A stretch of DNA of 64,000 bases from Sinanaerobacter chloroacetimidivorans (GCF_018128545.1 NZ_JAGSND010000019.1:19573-83572), one strand, 5' to 3'. Numbered from the stretch's first letter, positions 1-9,239 are shown. The notes: generated from the sequence alone by a model not told the origin. Program-made: numbers and translations.

Positions 1-2
1 TA

Positions 3-1325
3 GTGATCGATGCGGAAGAGAAGATCGTTTTTATGGCGGACTCCCTTGTGAAGCAGATCGGGTATCGGGATTTATCGGAGGTGATTGGGAAATCAATTCG
101 GAACGTCATTCCGACAAATAATACTTATAAGATTCTGCAAAGCAAAAAGAAACAGATCGGTGAGGTTTATTTCGTAGAAGGATATACCATTGTAAGCAAC
201 GGCTTTCCGCTTTTTAAAAACGGAGAATTCATTGGCGCTTTTGAATACGATGTATTTGAAAATGCTGGTTTTCTCCATGGTTTTCTGGATAAGGTACAGG
301 AATTATCCAACGAGTTGAATTATTATAAAAAGGAACTTCGATCCATCCGCGGAGCGAAATATTCCATAGAAAATATTATAGGAAACAGCACCAGTACCAA
401 TAAGCTAAAATTTGAAATTTCTGAAGCTTCCAAAACAAATTCAACAGTGTTGATCCAGGGAGAAACCGGCTGCGGGAAGGAATTGGTCGCTCATTCTATT
501 CATAAAGCCAGTACCAGAAGCCTTCGAAATTTTGTAAAAATAAACTGTGCGGCAATTCCTTCAGAACTTTTTGAATCTGAGATATTTGGATACGAAGACG
601 GAAGCTTTACCGGTGCTAAAAAGGGCGGGAAAAGGGGTAAGGCGGAGCTTGCTAATGGAGGAACTCTCTTCCTGGATGAAATCAACCAGCTTCCTTACCA
701 TTTACAAGCAAAATTATTGCGGCTAATTCAGGAAAAGGAAGTAACCAGAGTTGGCGGAGACTTTAGCACACCCATCGATTTACGTATCATAGCGGCTACA
801 AATCAACCTCTAAAAAAATTGGTGGAGGAAAACAGATTCAGGGAGGATTTGTATTATCGTCTGAATGTATTTGAGATTATCCTTGACCCGCTGCGACAAA
901 GGAAAGAAGATATTCCTCTTTTATCGTCACATATTCTGGGTGAATTGAATCACACCCTTGGCAGGGCTTCTCATAAGGTAATGGGCATAGACAAAGAAGT
1001 AATCGATTATTTTTATTCCTATGATTGGCCGGGAAATGTCAGGGAACTTCATAATGTTTTGGAACGTGCCATGAATAAATGCTACGACGAGATCATTAAA
1101 ATGGAACATATTCAAGATTTTATAGCGGCTCACGCTGAGGCGCCTGTGTTAGAAACAAAGCCATTTTATCGGAAAACACTGGATCAGATAAAATCAGAAG
1201 CCGAACGAGAAGCCATTATAAATACGCTTAAATACTGCAGCGGCAACAGAACAGAAGCTGCGCGGGTGCTGGGTATTTCGAGGCAGATGCTTCATCAGAA
1301 GCTTAATACGCTGGAAATTACTTAA
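3..1325 (+). CDS. Sigma-54-dependent transcriptional activator, PAS-AAA+-Fis HTH (5' end cut by window)
   Basis: Bacterial enhancer-binding protein that uses ATP to open sigma-54 RNA polymerase promoters. The first ~100 residues look like the end of a PAS sensor domain (VIDAEEKIVFM near the start), so the true start almost certainly lies left of the window and the GTG at base 3 is only the first possible codon. The AAA+ core is clear: Walker A GETGCGKE, a GSFTGA loop (family consensus GAFTGA, needed for sigma-54 contact), Walker B GGTLFLDEI, then the R-finger region. The C-terminus has a Fis-type helix-turn-helix (GNRTEAARVLGIS). It lies directly upstream of a sigma-54 promoter and an amidase gene, which is its most likely target. 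The ligand sensed by the PAS domain cannot be told from sequence. Confidence 0.93.
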   Translation: MIDAEEKIVFMADSLVKQIGYRDLSEVIGKSIRNVIPTNNTYKILQSKKKQIGEVYFVEGYTIVSNGFPLFKNGEFIGAFEYDVFENAGFLHGFLDKVQELSNELNYYKKELRSIRGAKYSIENIIGNSTSTNKLKFEISEASKTNSTVLIQGETGCGKELVAHSIHKASTRSLRNFVKINCAAIPSELFESEIFGYEDGSFTGAKKGGKRGKAELANGGTLFLDEINQLPYHLQAKLLRLIQEKEVTRVGGDFSTPIDLRIIAATNQPLKKLVEENRFREDLYYRLNVFEIILDPLRQRKEDIPLLSSHILGELNHTLGRASHKVMGIDKEVIDYFYSYDWPGNVRELHNVLERAMNKCYDEIIKMEHIQDFIAAHAEAPVLETKPFYRKTLDQIKSEAEREAIINTLKYCSGNRTEAARVLGISRQMLHQKLNTLEIT

Positions 1326-1374
1326 GTACTTCAGATAAGATCTGCGCTCTTTTCCATTTCCATCGGTATAGTGA

Positions 1375-1391
1375 TTGGCATAGATATTGCG
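1375..1391 (+). promoter_or_regulatory. Sigma-54 (-24/-12) promoter
   Basis: The bases TTGGCATAGATATTGCG match the sigma-54 consensus TGGCAC-N5-TTGCW. The invariant GG (1377-1378) and GC (1389-1390) are exactly 10 bases apart. It lies 54 bases before the amidase start and just after the gene for a sigma-54 activator, so position, spacing and neighbour all agree. Confidence 0.85.
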
Positions 1392-1444
1392 TAAAGAAAT
1401 ATCTGTTAAACAATATACGTTAAAATGGAAGGAGAAAAGAAAAC

Positions 1445-2425
1445 ATGGGAAGACTTTTAAATGTGGGTATTATTCAGATGCCGGTCAGTAAAGATACTGC
1501 AGTGAACTTGAATTACATTGAGAAGAAAGTGAATGATCTGATGGGTTCGTATCACAGACCTGAATTGATTGTCGGTGTGGAGGGAGGGATAGGATATTTC
1601 ACCCCTCAGGAGATCCCTGGCCCCATTACCAAATATCTTGCGGCAATCGCGAAAAAACATCAGATTTATTTTATTCCTGGAACCATGTATGAAAAGAAAG
1701 AGGAAGGGTTTTATAATTCTGCTCCGATATTTAATCCCAAGGGAGAACTTCTGGCAGTATACAGAAAGATGGCTCCCTGGAGACCTGCAGAAGACGGAGC
1801 ATTACCGGGCAGAGAGTATGTTGTATTCGATATCCCTGAAAAGCAGACAAAGGTTGGGGTTCAAATATGCTATGACCTGAATTTCCCCGAAATTTCCAGA
1901 AATGAGACGCTGATGGGTGCTGAGGTGCTAGTGAAATTGACAATGGATCCGGAGGAGCTGTATCACCTTAATAAGCCTGTTCATTATACAAGGGCTCTTG
2001 AAAATCAAGCATTTCTTGTGTCAACCAACGGTGTGGGTTTCTTTGGAGGTACCAGTTTATACGGGAACTCCCTGGTCATGAACCCTGAAGGTCATTTACT
2101 CTGGGAAGCAGGAACTCAGGAGACGGTTGCAACCATTACGCTGGATCTTGACTTGGTTGCACGCAGCAGGATTTATGGAACTATCTTTATGGATCACTAC
2201 TTGCAGCATCTCTATGAATATGCCTTTCCAATGCCTTACAGCAACAATATATTGGATGCACCTTTATATACAGCCCTCACAAAAGCACCGGGAAATATAC
2301 AGGAATATGAAAATCAGGTAAAAGAAATAGGCCTTCTGGAAATCGGCAAAAGTACAGGTGATATGCTTGATACTGTAAGACTGGAAGAAAATCTGATCGA
2401 ATTTTTGAATGCCAATACAAAATAG
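1445..2425 (+). CDS. Carbon-nitrogen hydrolase (nitrilase superfamily), formamidase/aliphatic amidase-like
   Basis: Cytoplasmic amidase of the nitrilase superfamily, 326 residues. The catalytic Glu-Lys-Cys triad is visible: E46 in VGVEGG, K108 in YRKMAPWRP and C142 in VQICYDLNFPE. The YRKM-PWxP and ICYD-xxxPE contexts resemble AmiF/AmiE-type amidases that release ammonia from short amides, but the substrate is an inference. A strong ribosome site (AGGAG, 1430-1434) fixes the ATG start. A sigma-54 promoter sits immediately upstream and a sigma-54 activator gene precedes it, suggesting induction by nitrogen status or by the amide itself. Alternatives within the superfamily are N-carbamoyl-amine hydrolases and cyanide-type hydrolases. 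Confidence 0.85.
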   Translation: MGRLLNVGIIQMPVSKDTAVNLNYIEKKVNDLMGSYHRPELIVGVEGGIGYFTPQEIPGPITKYLAAIAKKHQIYFIPGTMYEKKEEGFYNSAPIFNPKGELLAVYRKMAPWRPAEDGALPGREYVVFDIPEKQTKVGVQICYDLNFPEISRNETLMGAEVLVKLTMDPEELYHLNKPVHYTRALENQAFLVSTNGVGFFGGTSLYGNSLVMNPEGHLLWEAGTQETVATITLDLDLVARSRIYGTIFMDHYLQHLYEYAFPMPYSNNILDAPLYTALTKAPGNIQEYENQVKEIGLLEIGKSTGDMLDTVRLEENLIEFLNANTK

Positions 2426-2433
2426 CAAAAATA

Positions 2434-2442
2434 TGCTATAAT
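2434..2442 (+). promoter_or_regulatory. Extended -10 promoter for uppP
   Basis: TGCTATAAT is an extended -10 element 51 bases before the uppP start. No good -35 box is seen at 17 bases, which is tolerated with a TGn motif. Confidence 0.5.
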
Positions 2443-2492
2443 AACACTTGTGTTTAAAAGCATAATGACAAAAAGGGTAGGAGATTAAGATA

Positions 2493-3317
2493 ATGGACTG
2501 GATCGAAATTTTAAAAGCAATTATATTGGGAACTGTCGAAGGAATCACGGAATGGCTGCCGATCAGCAGCACCGGCCATATGATTTTGGTTGATGAGTTT
2601 TTGAAGTTGAATATGTCGGAAGCGTTTATGGAAATGTTCTTTGTGGTCATCCAGCTAGGTGCCATTATGGCCGTAGTGGTACTTTACTGGCGAAAACTCA
2701 TTCCTTTTTCAACGGAACCCCGGTTAAAGCTCGACAAAGATATCCTGATTTTATGGACAAAAATTCTGGCAGCATGTATCCCTGCAGCAATTATCGGGCT
2801 GCTGTATGATGATATCATCGATGAGATGTTTTACAATTATCAAACCGTATCCGTGACATTGATTTTGTATGGGATCCTCTTTATCGTTATAGAGTCCAGA
2901 AACAGACACAGGCGACCTAGAATCAAAGATTTATCTCAGCTTACCTATGGAACTGCCTTGCTCGTCGGCGTGTTTCAGATTTTATCCCTGATTCCCGGGA
3001 CGTCAAGGTCAGGAGCCACCATTATCGGTGCAATCCTGTTGGGGACCTCCCGAACCGTTGCCGCTGAGTTTACTTTTTTTCTGGCAATTCCCATAATGTT
3101 TGGCGCCAGCTTGCTTAAAATAGTAAAATTCGGTCTGACTTTTACCAGTGAAGAATTGATTATATTGATAGTGGGGATGGTAGTGGCATTCATCATTTCT
3201 ATCCTTTCCATCAAGTTCCTGGTTGGATATATCAAGAAACATGATTTCAAGGTTTTCGGCTGGTACCGAATTGTACTGGGGATCATCGTTATTCTGTATT
3301 TTTATCTGCAGGGTTAA
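2493..3317 (+). CDS. uppP: Undecaprenyl-diphosphatase UppP/BacA
   Basis: Integral membrane phosphatase that recycles undecaprenyl pyrophosphate to the monophosphate lipid carrier used in peptidoglycan and teichoic acid synthesis; over-expression gives bacitracin resistance in other bacteria. At 274 residues it is full length. Both hallmark motifs are present: the glutamate-rich segment [17 protein letters not shown] near residue 15 and the phosphatase-like PGTSRSGAT motif near residue 170. Several hydrophobic segments follow. It is monocistronic, with an extended -10 promoter before it and an intrinsic terminator after it. Confidence 0.96.
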   Translation: MDWIEILKAIILGTVEGITEWLPISSTGHMILVDEFLKLNMSEAFMEMFFVVIQLGAIMAVVVLYWRKLIPFSTEPRLKLDKDILILWTKILAACIPAAIIGLLYDDIIDEMFYNYQTVSVTLILYGILFIVIESRNRHRRPRIKDLSQLTYGTALLVGVFQILSLIPGTSRSGATIIGAILLGTSRTVAAEFTFFLAIPIMFGASLLKIVKFGLTFTSEELIILIVGMVVAFIISILSIKFLVGYIKKHDFKVFGWYRIVLGIIVILYFYLQG

Positions 3318-3341
3318 AAAAGTAAAAAATGATAGTGATAA

Positions 3342-3374
3342 GGTCACCTCGGAGAAATCGGGGTGATTTTTTCT
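3342..3374 (+). terminator. Intrinsic terminator after uppP
   Basis: TCACC (3344-3348) pairs with GGTGA (3362-3366), the stem extending inward with G-U pairs, followed by a run of T (3367-3372). Confidence 0.75.
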
Positions 3375-3380
3375 TTTCTC

Positions 3381-3428
3381 TTGACAAAATGATTTATGGC
3401 ACCTAATATTATGTTATACGATATATCG
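3381..3428 (+). promoter_or_regulatory. padR promoter with palindromic operator
   Basis: TTGACA (3381-3386), 17 bases, TAATAT (3404-3409) is a near-consensus sigma-A promoter. CGATATATCG (3419-3428), a perfect palindrome, lies at the expected start of transcription and is a candidate autoregulatory operator for the PadR protein encoded next. Operator identity is inferred. Confidence 0.6.
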
Positions 3429-3452
3429 CATTGCATAATATGGAGGGAATGT

Positions 3453-3770
3453 ATGCCTTATTCAGGAGGACCCATGACGGAAGCAATGTATTACGTATTG
3501 CTTGCGTTAATTCACCCTAATCACGGATATCAGCTGATGAATACCATTGAACAGGTTTCCCGCAGTCGTATTCGCATGGGACCGGGAACACTATACGGAG
3601 TCCTGACCAGAATGCAAAAGGACGGCTTGGTAGAGATCATTCATGATGACGGAAGAAGAAAAACCTATGTCATCACAGAATTGGGAAAATCTGCATTGCA
3701 GGAGGAATATAAACGCTTAGTCTCTATGGTACAGGATGGAAGCTTTATGAAAGGGGACTTAGATCAATGA
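3453..3770 (+). CDS. PadR-family transcriptional regulator
   Basis: Small winged-helix repressor of the PadR-like (subfamily-2) group, 105 residues. Typical PadR features are visible: the N-terminal MTEAMYYVLLAL helix, HGYQLMNTIE, GPGTLYGVLTRMQKDGLV (recognition helix and wing) and the RRKTYVITELGKSAL wing. The ATG at 3453 is chosen because it has a GGAGGG site six bases upstream; an earlier in-frame ATG at 3396 lies inside the promoter. The stop overlaps the start of the DUF2812 gene (ATGA), a pairing common in Bacillota, where PadR represses the pair in response to envelope or drug stress. The inducer is unknown. Confidence 0.9.
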   Translation: MPYSGGPMTEAMYYVLLALIHPNHGYQLMNTIEQVSRSRIRMGPGTLYGVLTRMQKDGLVEIIHDDGRRKTYVITELGKSALQEEYKRLVSMVQDGSFMKGDLDQ

Positions 3771-4945
3771 GTAAGACTGTAAAAAGGGTCATTCTGGATG
3801 ATATCTGGGCTATAGGACGTAACGAAAGCTGGTTTTCCGACATGGCAAAGCTGGGGCTGCATTTGCAGAAAATTAGAGGTGGTTTTGCCCATTTTGAAAA
3901 AGGGGAACCAAAGGATATAAAATACCGTATTGATGTGCTGAAACATGCTCCTACTATAGATCAACTGGATTTTTATCAGGACTGTGGCTGGGCTCTGGCA
4001 GCCGTTTACAAAAACTTTTATATATTTTCTTCTCCTGAGGATTCCGGAAGCCCTGAACTTCATACAGATCCTGCCGAGCAGAGCTATACTCTAGGAGATT
4101 TGGACCGTCTGCTGAAGCGGAATGTGGTCATCGTCATTTTCGCTGTGCTCTTAATGGCAGCCATGATACTGGGAATGTACCTGATCAGCGAGTGGCCTGT
4201 ACTTCTTATGGTGGAAGGGGATATTCTGCAGCAGACCCTGCTTTTAACGGTGGAATTGTACGTTTGCTTTACGGTGATCCGTAATTATTTTGCCGTTCGG
4301 ACATTAAAGCAAGCCTTGTCGGAAGGGAGGTCCATCAACCATAAGGAGGATTGGAAAAAAGCCCGTTTGATGAATGGCGGAATCTCGGCACTCTTTCTTT
4401 TAACAGCCGTTTTGTGTATCATACTGCCTATTTATGATATGGTTGCATGGAAAGAGGTTGCTCTTCCCGAGGAAGCGGTGAACCTGCAGGTGGTCAGATT
4501 GGCGGAAATAGAAGATGACCCCCGTCTTACCCGTGACGAATACATTACGGAGGACGGACTCGACTTCAACAATCAGGTAGTTTATGATTGGAGTCCATTA
4601 GCTCCGGTTCAGTATGAAGTCCGGGAACACGGCTTAATGAAAGGCGAAATGTGGGAAGATCTGAGCGGGGAATATTCTCCCAGCATCACTTCAAAATACT
4701 ATCGGCTGCTCATCCCAAAGATGGCAGAATCGCTGCTGCAGGATTTGACCCAAAGATATGTGTATGATCCCGATGATGTTGTGAGAGAAGCAGTATTCAA
4801 AGGATTCGACAAAGTCTATATCTCCGAAAAAAACCAGATGACACAGGTCTTTGCAATTAGAGGGAGAGAAGTATTTTATTTCAGATATATTGGGTGGAAA
4901 ACGGCGGAGGATATCCTGCCACTGCTTGAAAATAAAAAAAATTGA
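3767..4945 (+). CDS. DUF2812 domain membrane protein
   Basis: A 392-residue protein with an N-terminal DUF2812-like region (residues ~8-95, with the FSDMAKxGLHLQKI motif typical of this family) and at least three hydrophobic segments in the middle (about residues 120-215), then a soluble C-terminal half. It is translationally coupled to the PadR gene through a 4-base overlap, the usual arrangement for DUF2812 genes. Molecular function is unknown; a role in envelope stress response or drug sensing is inference from this arrangement. Confidence 0.75.
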   Translation: MSKTVKRVILDDIWAIGRNESWFSDMAKLGLHLQKIRGGFAHFEKGEPKDIKYRIDVLKHAPTIDQLDFYQDCGWALAAVYKNFYIFSSPEDSGSPELHTDPAEQSYTLGDLDRLLKRNVVIVIFAVLLMAAMILGMYLISEWPVLLMVEGDILQQTLLLTVELYVCFTVIRNYFAVRTLKQALSEGRSINHKEDWKKARLMNGGISALFLLTAVLCIILPIYDMVAWKEVALPEEAVNLQVVRLAEIEDDPRLTRDEYITEDGLDFNNQVVYDWSPLAPVQYEVREHGLMKGEMWEDLSGEYSPSITSKYYRLLIPKMAESLLQDLTQRYVYDPDDVVREAVFKGFDKVYISEKNQMTQVFAIRGREVFYFRYIGWKTAEDILPLLENKKN

Positions 4946-4953
4946 AAATTATA

Positions 4954-4983
4954 TTGACAAAAAACGTAGATGAAGATTATAAT
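4954..4983 (+). promoter_or_regulatory. trp operon promoter
   Basis: TTGACA (4954-4959), 18 bases, TATAAT (4978-4983): both hexamers are consensus. Transcription would start near 4990, just before the T-box leader. Confidence 0.85.
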
Positions 4984-4989
4984 AAACAA

Positions 4990-5286
4990 AATTAAATAAC
5001 ACCAAACAAACCGATGATGTGGAGATAAAAACAAATCGTGCACTCACAGAGAGCCGGGGATGATGAGAGCCTGGCAGAACGCAGCTTGTTAAATGGACCA
5101 CGGAGGGCGCAGTCAAAGAAGCGATTCGCTTTGAGTATTCTGTGACGTGAGGGCATACGTCAGTTGCCGGGGATATGATGGTATCCTGTAAAGCGTGTGG
5201 ACGATCCACAAAGCAAGGTGGCACCGCGGGTTTTTGATTATGAACTCGTCCTTGACAGTGAATTCTGTTGGGGACGGGTTTTTTGC
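4990..5286 (+). promoter_or_regulatory. T-box leader, tryptophan specifier
   Basis: Uncharged-tRNA-sensing leader RNA controlling the trp operon. The conserved T-box core AAGCAAGGTGGCACCGCG is at 5211-5228 and is followed by the terminator stem (ACTCGTCC near 5244 with GGACGGGT near 5272) and a T run at 5279-5284. Stem I is recognisable: GTGG (5019-5022) pairs with CCAC (5098-5101), and GCCGGG/CCTGGC forms the distal helix near 5052-5074. The specifier position in the loop reads TTAAATGGA, giving UGG (5094-5096), the Trp codon. Uncharged tRNA-Trp would stabilise the antiterminator and allow read-through. Confidence 0.93.
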
Positions 5287-5342
5287 ATTTAAAAATAAAT
5301 TGCCGGCCGACAGAACCATCATAAAAACAGGAGGAAAAGAAG

Positions 5343-6812
5343 ATGTACAGACCAACTTTAGAAGAAACCAAAAAACTAGCAGATCAGTATAAAGTCATTC
5401 CTCTCAGCCGTGAAATTTACGCAGATGTCAAAACTCCTATTGAGGTGCTGAAGATCATCAAAACCGTAAGTCGCCACTGCTATATGCTGGAAAGTCTTGA
5501 AAATGCGGAAAAATGGGGCCGATATACCTTTTTAGGTTATGATCCCAAACTGGAGCTCACTTGTACAAATGGAGTTGTGAACCTGAATGCAGGAACAAAA
5601 ATCACCATTGAAACAAGCCGACCGGGAGAATATATCAAACAAATCATTGAAGAAAACAGAAGCCCAAAGTTTGAGTATCTCCCCACTTTTACAGGCGGGC
5701 TTGTAGGATACTTTTCCTATGATTATATCAAATACAGTGAGCCGTCTCTGAATCTCGATGCACAGGATCAGGAAGGATTTCAGGATGTAGATCTCATGCT
5801 GTTTGATAAAGTCATCACCTTTGATCATCTAAAACAGAAAATTATCTTAATCGTCAATATTAAAACACAGAACCTGGAAACGGAATATAACAAAGGAATT
5901 ATGGAATTGGAACACATGGTAAAGCTGATTCGATCAGAAACCCCTCAGGAATCATTACCTGCCAGGATTCGTTCGGAATTCCGGTCTTTATTCAACAAAG
6001 AAGAATACTGCTATATGGTAAGTAAGGCAAAGCAGTATATCAAAGAGGGAGATATTTTTCAGGTGGTATTATCCAACCGTCTGGAGGCTGATTTCGAAGG
6101 GAGCCTGTTGAATGCCTACCGGATTCTGAGAACCACCAATCCGTCTCCCTACATGTTTTACTTTTCCAGTGACGACATGGAGATTGCGGGGGCCTCTCCG
6201 GAAACATTGGTAAAGCTTCAGAATCAAACTCTTTATACGTTCCCCCTGGCAGGGACTAAGCCGAGAGGAAAGACGGAGGAAGAAGACATGGAGTTGGAAC
6301 GGGAATTGCTTTCGGATCCCAAAGAGCTTGCAGAGCACAATATGCTGGTGGATCTTGGGAGAAACGATCTTGGCAAAATCAGTGTCTTTGGTTCCGTGGA
6401 GGTAGAGAAATATCTCACCATAGAGCGCTTTTCCCACGTGATGCATATCGGTTCTACCGTGAAAGGAATCATTCGGGACGATAAAGATGCTCTGGATGCA
6501 GTGGACGCCGTGCTGCCGGCGGGAACCCTTTCGGGAGCGCCGAAGCTTCGGGCCTGCGAGATTATCAATGAGTTGGAAAATAATAAACGCGGAATTTACG
6601 GCGGAGCCATCGGATATCTGGATTTTACCGGAAATATGGATACCTGCATCGCAATTCGTATCGCCTATAAGAAAAACGGAAAGGTCTTTGTCCGCTCCGG
6701 AGCCGGTATTGTAGCAGACAGCGTACCGGAAACAGAATATCAGGAGTGCATCAATAAAGCCCAGGCTGTGGTGAATGCGCTGAAACAATCCCAGGAGGTA
6801 ATGGACTTATGA
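5343..6812 (+). CDS. trpE: Anthranilate synthase component I
   Basis: Large subunit of anthranilate synthase, converting chorismate with ammonia or glutamine-derived ammonia to anthranilate, the first tryptophan-specific step. 489 residues, full length. The N-terminal segment keeps the tryptophan-binding signature (MLES followed by GRYTFLG), suggesting feedback inhibition; the C-terminal chorismate-binding domain has FPLAGTKPRGKT, the GRNDLGK segment and PAGTLSGAPK. A good ribosome site (AGGAGG before 5343) sets the start. It overlaps trpG by 4 bases (ATGA), consistent with equimolar production of the TrpE-TrpG complex. Confidence 0.98.
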   Translation: MYRPTLEETKKLADQYKVIPLSREIYADVKTPIEVLKIIKTVSRHCYMLESLENAEKWGRYTFLGYDPKLELTCTNGVVNLNAGTKITIETSRPGEYIKQIIEENRSPKFEYLPTFTGGLVGYFSYDYIKYSEPSLNLDAQDQEGFQDVDLMLFDKVITFDHLKQKIILIVNIKTQNLETEYNKGIMELEHMVKLIRSETPQESLPARIRSEFRSLFNKEEYCYMVSKAKQYIKEGDIFQVVLSNRLEADFEGSLLNAYRILRTTNPSPYMFYFSSDDMEIAGASPETLVKLQNQTLYTFPLAGTKPRGKTEEEDMELERELLSDPKELAEHNMLVDLGRNDLGKISVFGSVEVEKYLTIERFSHVMHIGSTVKGIIRDDKDALDAVDAVLPAGTLSGAPKLRACEIINELENNKRGIYGGAIGYLDFTGNMDTCIAIRIAYKKNGKVFVRSGAGIVADSVPETEYQECINKAQAVVNALKQSQEVMDL

Positions 6813-7384
6813 TTTTACTGATCGATAACTATGATAGCTTTTCTTATAATTTATATCAGCTTATCGGATCCATCCATGAAGATATCAAGGTAATCCGAAA
6901 TGATGAATATACCCTGGAGGAAATCGAAGCGATGAATCCGGATTCCATCATTCTGTCACCCGGTCCTGGAAAGCCATCGGATGCCGGGGTATGTGTAGAA
7001 GCAGCCAGGTATTTTGCAGGGAAAGTGCCCGTATTCGGCGTATGCCTGGGTCATCAGGCCATCTGTGAGGCCTTCGGTGCTGTCGTCTCCTACGCAAAGG
7101 AACTTATGCACGGAAAACAATCGGCATTAAAAATAGATACCGGAAGCCCGATCTTTCAGGGGTTGCCGGAAACCATCAAAGGAGCAAGATATCATTCTTT
7201 GGCGGCAGCGGAAGAAACCATGCCACAGGAGCTTGCAATCATAGCCAGAACCGATGACGGCGAAATTATGGCCGTAAAGCATAAAGAATATGAAGTATAC
7301 GGACTGCAATTTCATCCTGAATCCATTCTGACACCGGATGGAAGAAGGATCATGGAAAATTTTTTAGGAGGTGTAAAACAATGA
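6809..7384 (+). CDS. trpG: Anthranilate synthase component II (glutamine amidotransferase)
   Basis: Glutaminase subunit supplying ammonia to TrpE. Class I amidotransferase, 191 residues: LSPGPGKPSDAG near residue 50, the nucleophilic cysteine in VCLGHQAI, and the catalytic His-Glu pair in LQFHPESI. It overlaps both trpE and trpD by 4 bases. In Bacillota this subunit can also serve para-aminobenzoate synthase; no pab genes are nearby, so a dual role is only possible. Confidence 0.97.
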   Translation: MILLIDNYDSFSYNLYQLIGSIHEDIKVIRNDEYTLEEIEAMNPDSIILSPGPGKPSDAGVCVEAARYFAGKVPVFGVCLGHQAICEAFGAVVSYAKELMHGKQSALKIDTGSPIFQGLPETIKGARYHSLAAAEETMPQELAIIARTDDGEIMAVKHKEYEVYGLQFHPESILTPDGRRIMENFLGGVKQ

Positions 7385-8400
7385 TTACAGAAGCAATCTA
7401 TCAGGCAATCTCCGGGGAAGATCTGGAGTACAATACAGCGAAAATGGCCATGGAAGAAATCATGGAAGGGAGAGCGACCCAGGCTCAGATTGCAGCCTTT
7501 CTTACGGCCCTGAGAATGAAAGGGGAGAGTATCAGTGAGATCACTGCCTGTGCGGCGGTTATGAGAGAGAAGGCCCTGCGCATTCAACCCGGCTTTGATG
7601 TCATGGATATTGTGGGCACCGGCGGAGACGAAGCCGGAACATTCAATATTTCTACAACGACAGCTTTTGTTGTTTCCGCCGGTGGTATTCCGGTGGCAAA
7701 GCATGGCAATCGCGGCGTATCCAGCAGAAGCGGCGCAGCGGATGTACTGGAAAAACTCGGAGTCAATATCAATCTGACTCCGGAACAAAGCGGAAGATTA
7801 TTGGATGAAATCGGTCTTTGCTTTATGTTTGCGCAAGCCTATCACAGTTCCATGAAATATGCCGCACCGGTACGCCGGGAAATCGGAATCAGAACTATTT
7901 TTAATGTACTTGGACCTCTTTCCAATCCTGCCGGTGCAAATCTTCAGATTATGGGTGTTTATGATGAGAAGCTGGTAGAGCCTCTTGCTCAGGTGCTTTC
8001 CAATCTCGGAGTGAAAAGAGGGCTGGTGATCCATGGCTCAGACGGCTTGGATGAAGCGACTCTAACCGGTGAAACCAAGGTGATGGAGATTGATAACGGC
8101 AACCTGAAAAGCTACCGGATTCTTCCCGAGGAAATAGGATTCCGACCATGCAGGCCGGAAGACCTGTTGGGGGGAGATGCCGCTGACAATGCTGAAATTA
8201 CGTTAAATATATTAAAAGCGAAAGAAAAGGGGGCAAAGCGCGACATTATCGTGCTGAATGCGGCTATGGCTTTTTATATCGCCGGAAAAGGCGATTCCAT
8301 TAAAACCTGCATTCCTTTGGCGGAAATGCTTCTTGACAGCGGAGCTGCATTCAATCAACTAGAGAAATTTATGACTCTTTCCAATGGGGTATTATCATGA
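7381..8400 (+). CDS. trpD: Anthranilate phosphoribosyltransferase
   Basis: Transfers phosphoribose from PRPP to anthranilate. 339 residues, full length, with the PRPP/metal-binding GTGGDEAGTFNIST motif near residue 79, KHGNRGVSSRSGAADVLE near residue 107 and the RREIGIRTIFNVLGPLSNPA segment. Overlaps trpG and trpC by 4 bases at each end, so translation is coupled along the operon. Confidence 0.98.
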   Translation: MITEAIYQAISGEDLEYNTAKMAMEEIMEGRATQAQIAAFLTALRMKGESISEITACAAVMREKALRIQPGFDVMDIVGTGGDEAGTFNISTTTAFVVSAGGIPVAKHGNRGVSSRSGAADVLEKLGVNINLTPEQSGRLLDEIGLCFMFAQAYHSSMKYAAPVRREIGIRTIFNVLGPLSNPAGANLQIMGVYDEKLVEPLAQVLSNLGVKRGLVIHGSDGLDEATLTGETKVMEIDNGNLKSYRILPEEIGFRPCRPEDLLGGDAADNAEITLNILKAKEKGAKRDIIVLNAAMAFYIAGKGDSIKTCIPLAEMLLDSGAAFNQLEKFMTLSNGVLS

Positions 8401-9239
8401 CGGACATTCTCAAAAAAATCGCAGAAAAAACTGCAGAGCGGATAGAAGAAAAAAAACGGGAGCTTCCATTGGCCCAGGTTCGGGCAGAGGCGGAAGCACT
8501 TTTTTATAAATCGCATGATCATAAGGATATCATCGGCCGTCCTGAATCTCAGCTATCAAGCATCCTATTTCCTTTTGAAAATGCTTTGAAAGGTGAAGAA
8601 ATTTCCTTTATTTGTGAGGTGAAAAAAGCATCTCCTTCCAAGGGAATTATAGATGAAGAATTCCCATACCTGAAAATTGCGGCGGAGTATGAGGAAGCCG
8701 GCGCCGCGGCCATTTCTGTTCTGACGGAACCTTATTGGTTTTTGGGGAAGGACCGGTATCTGACAGAGATCAGCAAAGAAGTAGGCATTCCGGTTTTAAG
8801 AAAGGATTTTACCATAGATCCTTATCAGATTTATGAAGCGAAAGTACTGGGGGCATCGGCGGTTTTGCTGATCTGCGCCCTGCTGGATACCGACAGGTTA
8901 AAGGAGTATTTGAATATCGCTCATGGTTTGGGGCTTTCTGCACTGGTGGAGGCTCACCGGGAAGAGGAAGTCGATTCTGCCCTGTCAGCCGGTGCGAGAA
9001 TCATCGGGGTCAATAACCGAGACCTGAAAACCTTCGAGGTGGATCTTTCCGCCAGCATCAGACTACGCAGCAAGATCCCTGAAAATATTCTCTTTATATC
9101 GGAAAGCGGCATCAAAACAGCAGCGGATATCGCACTTCTGAAAGCAAGCAAAGTCAACGGAGTTCTTATCGGAGAAACCTTGATGAGAGGCAGCAATAAG
9201 AAAGAGGAGCTGTTCCGGCTGCGGGGTGAAGCGTTATGA
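8397..9239 (+). CDS. trpC: Indole-3-glycerol phosphate synthase
   Basis: TIM-barrel enzyme converting carboxyphenylaminodeoxyribulose phosphate to indole-3-glycerol phosphate. 280 residues, slightly longer than usual because of an N-terminal extension. Conserved segments: FICEVKKASPSKG, VLTEPYWFLG, VLRKDFTIDPYQIYEA, IIGVNNRDLKTFEVD and FISESGI. The final codons and stop fall in the first copy of a 22-bp tandem repeat that separates it from trpF, unlike the other trp junctions, which are simple ATGA overlaps. Confidence 0.97.
   Translation: MTDILKKIAEKTAERIEEKKRELPLAQVRAEAEALFYKSHDHKDIIGRPESQLSSILFPFENALKGEEISFICEVKKASPSKGIIDEEFPYLKIAAEYEEAGAAAISVLTEPYWFLGKDRYLTEISKEVGIPVLRKDFTIDPYQIYEAKVLGASAVLLICALLDTDRLKEYLNIAHGLGLSALVEAHREEEVDSALSAGARIIGVNNRDLKTFEVDLSASIRLRSKIPENILFISESGIKTAADIALLKASKVNGVLIGETLMRGSNKKEELFRLRGEAL

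Noticed and set aside
3396..3452. Longer start for the PadR gene at 3396
   Set aside because: That ATG lies between the -35 and -10 hexamers of a strong promoter and has no ribosome site; ATG 3453 has one.
5072..5074. TGG at 5072-5074 as the T-box specifier
   Set aside because: It lies in the paired distal helix (GCCGGG/CCTGGC); the TGG at 5094-5096 sits in the specifier loop position.
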